Assembly: GCA_963592435.1 (NCBI GenBank)
Contig: CAVAWT010000057.1
Coordinates: 1 to 7,640 of the forward strand
DNA: 7,640 nt
Source of the DNA: Phoenicibacter sp963592435
Lineage (GTDB): Bacteria > Actinomycetota > Coriobacteriia > Coriobacteriales > Eggerthellaceae
Direction: 5' to 3'
The translations under genes were made by a program, and so were the position numbers. This document shows positions 1 through 5,430 of this stretch, piece by piece; the stretch's first letter is position 1; every line of letters starts with the position of its first letter. The notes under the pieces were generated by a model. That model was not told where the DNA came from and made no database searches. It was given only the letters and a program-made list of their open reading frames with translations.

Positions 1-947
1 TATGGATGGAAAATTGGACAAAACTGACACTCGACAACGTTGCTATCGCAGGAAATTATGGCGACGATAAAGGCGGTGGTTTGCGCATTGACAAGGAGTG
101 CAAGCTCAACATGATAAATGGTGCAAGCGTTCAGCACAACGCCGCTAGGTACGGTGCTGGAATTTTTAACAATCGTGCAGATTCACACATTGAGATGAAT
201 AATAGCGTTATCAAAAATAACCATGCAAGTTCATTTGGTGGTGGGATCTATATGGACGCAGATGGGATTAGAGTTAAATTAGAAAATAACTCTGGAATAA
301 ACGGTAATGGATGCACAGAATCCTCCTATGGCTATTACTCCTATGGCTATGGTGGAGGCGCCTATGTGAGAGGCGATTATTGTACCTTTAGTTCTGACGA
401 CAAAACTGGAACAATAAAGGGAAATAAGTCTCGTATCGGAGCTGGACTACATTTTAACTGGCAGGGGAAGGACGACGGCATTTATGGCTGCACCGTCTCA
501 GATAACGAGTCAGAGTATTCTGGAGGGGGCATTTATCTTGAAAGGTGTGATCTCTTAAAGGCTAACTTGTTCACAATAGAAAACTGCACAATCACTAACA
601 ATTCATCCAAGAACAGCAATGGTGGTGGCGTGTATGCTGAAGGCATGGTGGATGTTCTTCTTAGGGGTAAAGATATAATCAAGGACAACACGCGTGCAAA
701 AGATGGGTCTCGTGATGATCTGTTCTTGACAGACACGGGAGAGCCATGGACGTGGTGGATTCATTCATACATCCAGGGAGGCGCAAGTGAGGGTTCATCA
801 GTTGGAATCCGAACATCGTTTAGCAGCAACACAAGAATTGGCAAAAACATTTCCACATATAAAGATGTTTACTTCATGGATGACAACAACTATCGCATTA
901 CCCACGGAAATGACTGTGGGGGCGATTTGTGGCAACGCTCAAAATAA
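1..947 (+). CDS. Secreted right-handed beta-helix repeat protein, 3' part (5' end outside window)
   Basis: The reading frame is open from the window edge; the first complete codon is TGG at 3-5 and the stop is TAA at 945-947. The ATG at 6-8 is not the real start: it aligns with Met158 of the complete paralogue at 5431-6819, and the V-W codons before it are also shared, so about 157 N-terminal residues including the signal peptide are missing. The visible 313+ residues carry spaced GGG-(hydrophobic) motifs (GGGLRI, GGGIYMDADG, GGGAYVRG, GGGIYLERC, GGGVYAEG) alternating with N-rich I-x-N-N turns, the pattern of stacked beta-helix rungs in Pmp-like or pectate-lyase-like surface proteins. The last 88 codons match the paralogue base for base. 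It has an 8-residue insertion relative to the paralogue around the SYGYYSYGYGG stretch, partly a 15-nt tandem duplication (324-350). There is no LPXTG or C-terminal membrane anchor. Known of the fold: adhesins and carbohydrate-active proteins. The exact function is unknown. Confidence 0.85.
   Translation, partial: WMENWTKLTLDNVAIAGNYGDDKGGGLRIDKECKLNMINGASVQHNAARYGAGIFNNRADSHIEMNNSVIKNNHASSFGGGIYMDADGIRVKLENNSGINGNGCTESSYGYYSYGYGGGAYVRGDYCTFSSDDKTGTIKGNKSRIGAGLHFNWQGKDDGIYGCTVSDNESEYSGGGIYLERCDLLKANLFTIENCTITNNSSKNSNGGGVYAEGMVDVLLRGKDIIKDNTRAKDGSRDDLFLTDTGEPWTWWIHSYIQGGASEGSSVGIRTSFSSNTRIGKNISTYKDVYFMDDNNYRITHGNDCGGDLWQRSK
324..350 (+). repeat. 15-nt tandem duplication inside the beta-helix gene
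   Basis: TCCTATGGCTAT occurs at 324-335 and again at 339-350, a 15-nt period that keeps the frame and encodes S-Y-G-Y-Y then S-Y-G-Y. The paralogue at 5431-6819 has a single ESYGGG at the matching place. The duplication looks like in-frame replication slippage that lengthens a loop next to a GGG rung. Confidence 0.75.
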
Positions 948-982
948 GACTTACTCTTTAAGCTTTGCTTCTTTCTAAACGG

Positions 983-1025
983 AACCAAGTTTAGTCCAAA
1001 TTAAGTGACTAAACTTGGTTTTTTT
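983..1025 (+). terminator. Intrinsic terminator of the first beta-helix gene
   Basis: A perfect 14-bp stem (983-996 with 1007-1020; left arm AACCAAGTTTAGTC) encloses a 10-nt loop and runs into T residues (1019-1025). It starts 36 bp after the stop codon at 947. The same structure follows the paralogue at 6855-6897. Confidence 0.92.
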
Positions 1026-1055
1026 AATTCTTTCTAAGTCAACACAAAAGCCATG

Positions 1056-1113
1056 CGAACACGAGTAAATCAACCCATTCGGAATTTTAGGTTTTAGGTT
1101 GATGTCTGACACC
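1056..1113 (+). repeat. Composite repeat, copy A: 26-mer + 2 heptamers + TCTGACACC box
   Basis: Three modules occur in a row. The 26-bp element at 1056-1081 begins CGAACACGAGTAAATC and ends AACCCATTCG. Two TTTTAGG heptamers follow at 1085-1098, then the imperfect palindrome GATGTCTGACACC at 1101-1113. The same modules in the same order recur at 1140, 6929, 7202 and 7475 with different spacing. There is no coding potential. The 26-mer ends CGAA...TTCG, so it could form a very short terminal stem. Confidence 0.8.
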
Positions 1114-1139
1114 ATTTATCCACAACACAAAACGCCACG

Positions 1140-1165
1140 CGAACACGAGTAAATCAACCCATTCG
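1140..1165 (+). repeat. 26-bp repeat, copy B
   Basis: This 26-mer is identical to the one at 1056-1081 and lies 84 bp downstream of it. It is preceded by an ACACAAAACGCC-like leader, also seen before other copies, and lacks the TTTTAGG heptamers. A TCTGACACCATT box follows only much later (1299-1310). Confidence 0.8.
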
Positions 1166-1166
1166 C

Positions 1167-1242
1167 AATTTTTATTTCATTTCGTCGGAACGCACTCGCT
1201 TCGCTCGCTTAAACGCCTCCTCAAACCCATTCAATAAAAATT
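1167..1242. repeat. 10-bp perfect inverted repeat with 56-bp core
   Basis: AATTTTTATT at 1167-1176 is the reverse complement of AATAAAAATT at 1233-1242. Both arms follow an (A)ACCCATTC sequence, so the right side looks like a decayed partial copy of the 26-bp repeat with an inverted tail. The core contains the low-complexity CGC/TCGCT stretch at 1190-1210. A small decayed mobile repeat is possible; function is unknown. Confidence 0.4.
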
Positions 1243-1294
1243 ACTCATTGATTTCCAAGAGTTCGCTAAGGCATTTTGTGTTTCTGCAATTCAA

Positions 1295-1310
1295 AGAGTC
1301 TGACACCATT
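1295..1310 (+). repeat. TCTGACACC box
   Basis: AGAGTCTGACACCATT is another copy of the palindromic box seen at 1101-1113, 7164-7176 and 7437-7449, and on the other strand at 5250-5262. It lies just before the 59-bp repeats. Confidence 0.55.
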
Positions 1311-1323
1311 TTCGTTGCACTCT

Positions 1324-1429
1324 AAAGCGATTGAGAGTGGTTATATTTGCGCGAAAATGAGCCGTAGCGTTTTTGAATTAGCAAAGCGATTGAGAGTGGC
1401 TAGATTTGCCCGAAAATGAGCCGTAGCGT
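1324..1429 (+). repeat. 59-bp tandem repeat, two units (second partial)
   Basis: Unit 1 spans 1324-1382 and unit 2 starts at 1383; both begin AAAGCGATTGAGAGTGG and contain GAAAATGAGCCGTAGCGT. A related pair with the same 59-bp period occurs at 7568-7640. The second unit is also the left arm of the large inverted repeat that reaches into the peptidase gene. No coding potential is seen. Confidence 0.75.
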
Positions 1430-1486
1430 ACTGACGCTACGTGAGGCTCATTTGCAGGGCAAAGATGACCGCTCTCAATTCGCTTT
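1383..1486. repeat. Large imperfect inverted repeat at the 3' end of the peptidase gene
   Basis: The left arm 1383-1429 is complementary to the right arm 1434-1486 with a few bulges. Outer ends are AAAGCG (1383-1388) and CGCTTT (1481-1486). The inner perfect stem is GTAGCGT (1423-1429) with ACGCTAC (1434-1440), with a 4-nt loop. It covers the peptidase stop codon (1475-1477), so the 3' end of that mRNA would fold into a long hairpin. No T-run follows on the minus strand, so it is not a standard intrinsic terminator, although it may protect the 3' end or halt transcription. Confidence 0.8.
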
Positions 1487-4400
1487 AACGCCGTACCAGG
1501 AGATGCCTTCGGCCCTCCATCCAGCTTTAACAAGCTTGTCGTTTTCTGACTTCGACGTTGTGTAGTTGTGAGTGCCAGTTTGAGCATAAGGGTTATATTG
1601 ACGATATAGGGGCACCTCTTCATTTTCGTCAGAATACCAGCCAACCCCCTCATCTGACCAGCCACCTTTGACAAGACTGTCGCGTTCCGTCGCGTCCATT
1701 GTGTAGTGATGATCGCCCCCCTCGACATACGGATTATAGAGGCGATAGACTGGTTTAGACGACGTGGCAGGCGCACTCCACCCAACGCCTTCATCGTTCC
1801 ATCCAATTTTAACAAGCTTTTCTTTTTCTGCATCGTCGGACGTGTAGAAATGCTCGCCTGTCCACTTGTTATAAAGGCGATGCATCGTTATTGCTTCATC
1901 ATCGCTCCATTTTGCATAAAGGGTTATGTTTCCAAAAGATCCTTTGTTAATTTTTGTTATCTGTTTGCCCCAATCCCCAGAGCTTGAGCCTTGCTTAGAG
2001 TACCAACCAACAAAAGTTGCGCCATCCTTTGTTGGATTTTTCAACGTGATCGTTGAAGATTCAATCGTGTAGGTTTTGAAACTGTTTGGATTGGTTGCTC
2101 CATCGATGTTTTCATAGGTAATTGAATAGGTTACCAACTTCCAGTTTGCGCTAAATGTCAGGTTGCCCATCGTCCCAGAATAGACATAGCTCACTGCGTT
2201 TCCATTTGAATCGGTCCAATTGACGAAACTATATCCAGCCTTCGTCGGATCAAGAAGAGCGAAAGTAGCTTGTTTATAAACATAACTCGTCTTATTGGGA
2301 TTTGTTGCACCTGAACAATTTTTGTATGTTATTGAATAGGTCGCCGCCGTCCATTTGGCACTCAACGTAATAGCAGCTTTTGTTCCCTTTGGAATCTCTG
2401 TAACTTTATCGCCACTTTCGTCATACCAACCGTCAAAGACATATCCTGGTTTGCTTGCATCTTTTAAAGTGATTGCCTCATCTGTTGTGAAACTTGACGG
2501 GTTAGGATTTGTTGCGCCATCAACATTGGCATAGGTGATCACCAGATCAGCTACTTTCCATTTTGCATAAAACACCTTGTCTTTCGTCGAACCTTTCGAA
2601 ATTTTGGTGACCTTCGATCCCCATTCTCCGTCCTCTGTGCCATCCTTCGTCCACCATCCATCAAAAACATATGCTGTCTTCTCGGCGTCAACTAATGTGA
2701 AGTCCTGCGTTTCAATAGTGTAAGTCGAAGGATTGTCGTTAACAGCACCTTGCGTGTTTTCATAAGTGATTGAATAATTATGAACAGCCCACTTGGCGCT
2801 CAGACTCAAATCTCCTGAAGATCCCGATTTGATTGTGGCGATTTTCTCTTCTGTCACCTTGCTATCAACAATTTTGTACCAACCAAGAAAGTCATAGCCT
2901 TCCTTTACCGCGTCTGCTAAAGTTATGTCGCCATCTTCAATTGTGTAGGACTTCACATTTGTGTTCACGCCTGCTTTTTCATCGACGTAAGTGACGGAAT
3001 AGGCGTGAGGCGTCCACCGCGCATAGAGCGTCTTGTCTCCAGAATCAGTCGTTGAGATTGAAGTGATTTGAGTGCCCCAATTGCCGTCTTCTGTGCCATT
3101 TTTGCTCCACCATCCTGCAAAGTCATAGGCAGTTTTTGTTGGATCAGCGAACGATTCGACGCCGACACTGAATACATAGTTGTCAGGGTTTTTACTGGAA
3201 TTTGTGCCTCCATTCAACTCATAAGTCACTTTAGCGCTAAATTTTGCATAAAGTGTCACGTCGTGCGTGACGGTTTCATCGAAGTCATATTTATTAACAA
3301 AATGCTTGTCGCGATACCATCCCTCAAAAGTGAAGCCGTCTTTGGTTGGCGTTGGGGGTTGAGACACCTTGTTTCCGTCGGTGATTGTTTGAGTTGGAAC
3401 GCTCGAGCCACCGAACGTGTCGAAAGTGATCGTGGAAGTGTTTCCTTGAACAGTGGAATAGCCCTTCACGCAGAAGTTGTCATAGGAATCCGACCCATCA
3501 ACGCTTTGCGAGGTGGTGTAGTTGTTCCATTTGGAATAGCGATAATAAAAACTCTCTCCTGAGTTGATGATCGAAGTTGAAACCCAATTAATGTTTGAAT
3601 AAGCGCCAGCAGGTCCAGCTGTGACAGCCTGAGGAGCGTCCCCAGAGAACCAAATTGCATATTTCTCCCCAGCTTTGAGGCTGACAGGTGTTTCAAGCTT
3701 GATGCTGACAAAACCTTCATAGTCATTGACATAAGTCCCTTCAGCGTCAGGAGCATCAAGTGAATAGGCAACGTCTGCAGGAGATGTTGCATTGTCTTTC
3801 AAGCGATAGACTTTATATTGAATCTCCTCTCCAGGCGTTGAATAGTAAGTCGCAATGTTGTGCAACTTTTGCTTTTGAAAAGTCGTGTAGACATTTGAAT
3901 ACCAATCGGCACTTTGATAGCCCATGTAGTTTGCTTGAAGGTAGTCATATTGATCAACCACCTCAGTGCTTGTGTTAATGTAGGTCTTCCCATCATAAGT
4001 CTCGGTGTCATATTCATAAGTAGAAGCATGATTTAGTGACTTGTCATAGTAGGAAAGGTAGAAATAACCGCCGTCTTGTTGGTCTGTCCCCCAAGAGTTC
4101 TTGACGATGAAAGCACCCTTTGCAGGCGGTTGATAATCAGAATTGAAGTTCGAGACGGCATAATCGTCATCATAGCCAACAACACACACCGCATGGTTTG
4201 ACCCCATTTTTGTATCGATATATTGCGCATAGGTGGTCGAGTTAATGTATTTTGCATTATCTCCTTGCGCTGCTTGATATGTTATGGCGACTCCATATCC
4301 GTCATTAATTGCTGATTTCATGCGCTCGATGACAGTCATGTTCGTGCCGTTTTCCATCTTACCCCAGTCTGCATAGGCATTTGGCACACCAAGTATGTTC

Positions 4401-5182
4401 CATTTTTTGAGGCGAGTCAGCGATTTAACTCGGTCAGTTGTGGAAAGAGAAACATCTCTCCCAAAAATTTTCATCTTTAAGTAATAATTGTCATATTCAT
4501 AATCAGTGTTCAAAACCGTTCCCGTTCCCTGCATAATGACGCTTGGTGCAGTCGCTTTTCCTCCACCCATGCTCATTTTTGCATCCACTGCAGTGAAGCT
4601 TGATTTTGGGTAACTCCCCTCTCCAGCTTGCGAGATTTGAGTACCTTTTAGATCGCTTTTTGTTGTTGAAAGTGGAGTGTAGCCAAACCAAGCAGTATGA
4701 AATGGTGACAAGTTAACAGGAGATTTTCCTGTTGTGGTCGCAATGCTCATCTCAGATGCTTCATTAGCAGAAAATGCCCAGCAACAGCCCCATTCATATT
4801 GGTTCGTCACATCTGTCACAATCCCCTTAGTTCTTAAGTCGACCTTGGATGGCAAGTTCGTTGCCTTGTCAGTTTCGAAATTGACACTCTTGCCCTTAAT
4901 CGAATAATCGACTTCTGAGTCATCGATCAAGTCAACAACACCACCAGCTTCAACCTGCTCGTTGACTTCTTCTGCACTTTTAACACGCCCGCGAACGTAG
5001 CGCCCTTCCTCTTGCTCTTCAGCCGTAGGCGTGGTTACATCTGAAGTCTGTGAGTCTTTATTCTCAGCAAACGCTTGAGGAAGACACCCAGATGGGAGGA
5101 GTGAAATAACGAGCAACAGAGCAAGGATCAAGCTCGTTACACTTTTGAACCAATTATTCTCTTTGTTCTTCAATTTCACCAC
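1475..5182 (-). CDS. Secreted C1 (papain-type) cysteine peptidase with lectin-like, InlB B-repeat and DUF5648-type domains
   Basis: This is a 1235-aa multidomain exported protease. A Sec signal peptide occupies residues 1-39 (basic N-end, LILALLLVISLL core, likely cut after AFA). A propeptide-like stretch follows to about 109. The papain fold starts at LPSKVDLR (110). Predicted catalytic residues are Gln128, Cys134 (GCCWAF), His330 (SNHAVCVVGYD) and Asn362 (KNSWG). Residues about 393-575 resemble the lectin-like domain that follows the catalytic domain in many Gram-positive C1 peptidases. Seven InlB/Listeria-Bacteroides-type repeats (about 584-1092) and three DUF5648-type modules (about 1100-1232) complete it. 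The papain Cys22 position is Trp131, so that disulfide is absent. There is no LPXTG. The start is GTG with a second in-frame GTG right after it; the GAAGGG site suits either. Role: cell-surface or extracellular proteolysis; the substrate is unknown. It is convergent with the upstream beta-helix gene and divergent from the next one. The last residues (KAN) and stop lie in a repeat arm. Confidence 0.93.
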   Translation of the reverse strand: MVKLKNKENNWFKSVTSLILALLLVISLLPSGCLPQAFAENKDSQTSDVTTPTAEEQEEGRYVRGRVKSAEEVNEQVEAGGVVDLIDDSEVDYSIKGKSVNFETDKATNLPSKVDLRTKGIVTDVTNQYEWGCCWAFSANEASEMSIATTTGKSPVNLSPFHTAWFGYTPLSTTKSDLKGTQISQAGEGSYPKSSFTAVDAKMSMGGGKATAPSVIMQGTGTVLNTDYEYDNYYLKMKIFGRDVSLSTTDRVKSLTRLKKWNILGVPNAYADWGKMENGTNMTVIERMKSAINDGYGVAITYQAAQGDNAKYINSTTYAQYIDTKMGSNHAVCVVGYDDDYAVSNFNSDYQPPAKGAFIVKNSWGTDQQDGGYFYLSYYDKSLNHASTYEYDTETYDGKTYINTSTEVVDQYDYLQANYMGYQSADWYSNVYTTFQKQKLHNIATYYSTPGEEIQYKVYRLKDNATSPADVAYSLDAPDAEGTYVNDYEGFVSIKLETPVSLKAGEKYAIWFSGDAPQAVTAGPAGAYSNINWVSTSIINSGESFYYRYSKWNNYTTSQSVDGSDSYDNFCVKGYSTVQGNTSTITFDTFGGSSVPTQTITDGNKVSQPPTPTKDGFTFEGWYRDKHFVNKYDFDETVTHDVTLYAKFSAKVTYELNGGTNSSKNPDNYVFSVGVESFADPTKTAYDFAGWWSKNGTEDGNWGTQITSISTTDSGDKTLYARWTPHAYSVTYVDEKAGVNTNVKSYTIEDGDITLADAVKEGYDFLGWYKIVDSKVTEEKIATIKSGSSGDLSLSAKWAVHNYSITYENTQGAVNDNPSTYTIETQDFTLVDAEKTAYVFDGWWTKDGTEDGEWGSKVTKISKGSTKDKVFYAKWKVADLVITYANVDGATNPNPSSFTTDEAITLKDASKPGYVFDGWYDESGDKVTEIPKGTKAAITLSAKWTAATYSITYKNCSGATNPNKTSYVYKQATFALLDPTKAGYSFVNWTDSNGNAVSYVYSGTMGNLTFSANWKLVTYSITYENIDGATNPNSFKTYTIESSTITLKNPTKDGATFVGWYSKQGSSSGDWGKQITKINKGSFGNITLYAKWSDDEAITMHRLYNKWTGEHFYTSDDAEKEKLVKIGWNDEGVGWSAPATSSKPVYRLYNPYVEGGDHHYTMDATERDSLVKGGWSDEGVGWYSDENEEVPLYRQYNPYAQTGTHNYTTSKSENDKLVKAGWRAEGISWYGVKAN
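1487..1885 (-). repeat. Three DUF5648-type modules encoded in the peptidase gene
   Basis: Residues 1100-1138, 1145-1184 and 1192-1232 share the pattern (M/V/L)-(H/Y)-R-x-Y-N...H-x-Y-T...(K/D)-x-L-V-K-x-G-W-x-x-E-G-(V/I)-x-W. These approximately 40-residue modules occur at the ends of secreted enzymes of Gram-positive gut bacteria and are thought to help surface attachment. The last module ends at V1232, exactly at the border of the inverted repeat. Confidence 0.85.
1907..3433 (-). repeat. Seven InlB B-type repeats encoded in the peptidase gene
   Basis: Residues 584-1092 hold seven copies of a 65-75-residue unit starting (I/V)-T-(F/Y) and ending in (L/F)-x-A-(K/N/R)-(F/W), with a central GY-x-F-x-G-W-(Y/W) motif. 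Approximate unit starts are 584, 651, 727, 801, 879, 948 and 1018. The first unit is the most like classic InlB (SVPTQTITDGNKVSQPPTPT). Units 2, 4 and 7 share a G-(T/S)-x-x-G-x-W-G insertion. Such repeats serve as stalk or adhesion modules. Confidence 0.88.
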
Positions 5183-5187
5183 TTAAA

Positions 5188-5193
5188 CCCTTC
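5188..5193 (-). promoter_or_regulatory. Ribosome binding site of the peptidase gene
   Basis: On the minus strand a purine-rich run ends in GAAGGG, 5 nt before the GTG at 5182-5180 and 8 nt before the GTG at 5179-5177. The 8-nt spacing is nearer the usual optimum, so translation may begin at the second GTG, shortening the protein by one residue. Confidence 0.6.
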
Positions 5194-5232
5194 TTCTTCT
5201 CGTTTAAACAACAAACATCTGTCACTAATTTT

Positions 5233-5241
5233 AGTATACCA
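5233..5241 (-). promoter_or_regulatory. Predicted extended -10 promoter of the peptidase gene
   Basis: On the minus strand TGG-TATACT is a TGn extended -10 element, with five of six bases matching TATAAT. Transcription would start near 5226, giving a leader of about 44 nt. No good -35 at 16-18 bp is seen; a CTGACA upstream, inside the palindromic box, is only 13 bp away. Confidence 0.5.
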
Positions 5242-5249
5242 ATTTAAAT

Positions 5250-5262
5250 GGTGTCAGACATC
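5250..5262. promoter_or_regulatory. Palindromic GGTGTCAGACATC box upstream of the peptidase promoter
   Basis: GGTGTCAGACATC is an imperfect 13-bp palindrome centred on A. It is the reverse complement of the GATGTCTGACACC box at 1101-1113, including the following ATTT. It lies 8 bp upstream of the peptidase extended -10, where an activator or repressor site could be. It is also a dispersed repeat module, so its position here may only reflect repeat spread. A related GGGGTCAGACC lies at 5300-5310. Confidence 0.4.
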
Positions 5263-5299
5263 GTTTGCCTTCAAATCCTAATCCTTCGTCCATAAACAA

Positions 5300-5310
5300 G
5301 GGGTCAGACC
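5300..5310. repeat. GGGGTCAGACC motif in the divergent promoter region
   Basis: GGGGTCAGACC shares the GTCAGAC core with the box 50 bp away at 5250-5262, in the same orientation. It lies 71 bp upstream of the predicted -10 of the plus-strand gene. GTCAGAC-cored palindromes of this kind are common in REP-like intergenic repeats; a regulatory role is only possible. Confidence 0.3.
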
Positions 5311-5358
5311 TAATGTAAGCTGAAAGTTTTATAGTTAATAAATTCCTTAAAATTTTCG

Positions 5359-5386
5359 TTTAATTTTTTATAAATTGTGTTAAAAT
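5359..5386 (+). promoter_or_regulatory. Predicted promoter of the complete beta-helix gene
   Basis: TAAAAT at 5381-5386 is preceded by TGT (5378-5380), forming an extended -10. The region upstream is very A/T-rich, and TTTAAT at 5359-5364 is a weak -35 at 16 bp. Transcription would start near 5393, leaving a leader of about 38 nt before the ATG. Confidence 0.5.
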
Positions 5387-5414
5387 ATAGTCATAAGCTT
5401 TAAAAAGAGAATCG

Positions 5415-5421
5415 AAGGAGG
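5415..5421 (+). promoter_or_regulatory. Strong Shine-Dalgarno site of the complete beta-helix gene
   Basis: AAGGAGG is a full match to the 16S rRNA 3' end, 9 nt before the ATG at 5431. It fixes this start and suggests high translation, in contrast to the GTG start and weaker site of the divergent peptidase gene. Confidence 0.9.
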
Positions 5422-5430
5422 TTTTCAAAA

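Noticed and set aside
533..736. 67-aa minus-strand frame, with a near copy at 6405-6608
   Set aside because: It is antisense to the beta-helix genes and conserved only because the host gene is duplicated; no start signals.
787..978. 63-aa plus-strand frame, repeated exactly at 6659-6850
   Set aside because: It overlaps the beta-helix coding sequence in another frame; exact conservation is explained by the duplicated identical block.
1190..1210. CTCGCTTCGCTCGC stretch as a hairpin
   Set aside because: It is a direct TCGC-type low-complexity repeat and does not form a self-complementary stem.
1371..1486. Intrinsic terminator for the peptidase gene
   Set aside because: A strong hairpin exists but no U-run follows it on the minus strand.
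1378..1833. 151-aa minus-strand open frame
   Set aside because: It lies in another frame inside the 3' end of the peptidase gene. Its apparent internal repeats are frame-shifted echoes of the DUF5648 modules, and it has no ribosome site of its own.
5075..5100. Lipoprotein lipobox (LPSGC, Cys33) in the peptidase signal peptide
   Set aside because: Pro at -3 does not fit the usual lipobox, and a good AFA cleavage site follows; type I cleavage is more likely.
5253..5258. CTGACA as the -35 of the peptidase promoter (minus strand)
   Set aside because: The hexamer fits, but spacing to TATACT is only 13 bp, too short for a standard promoter.
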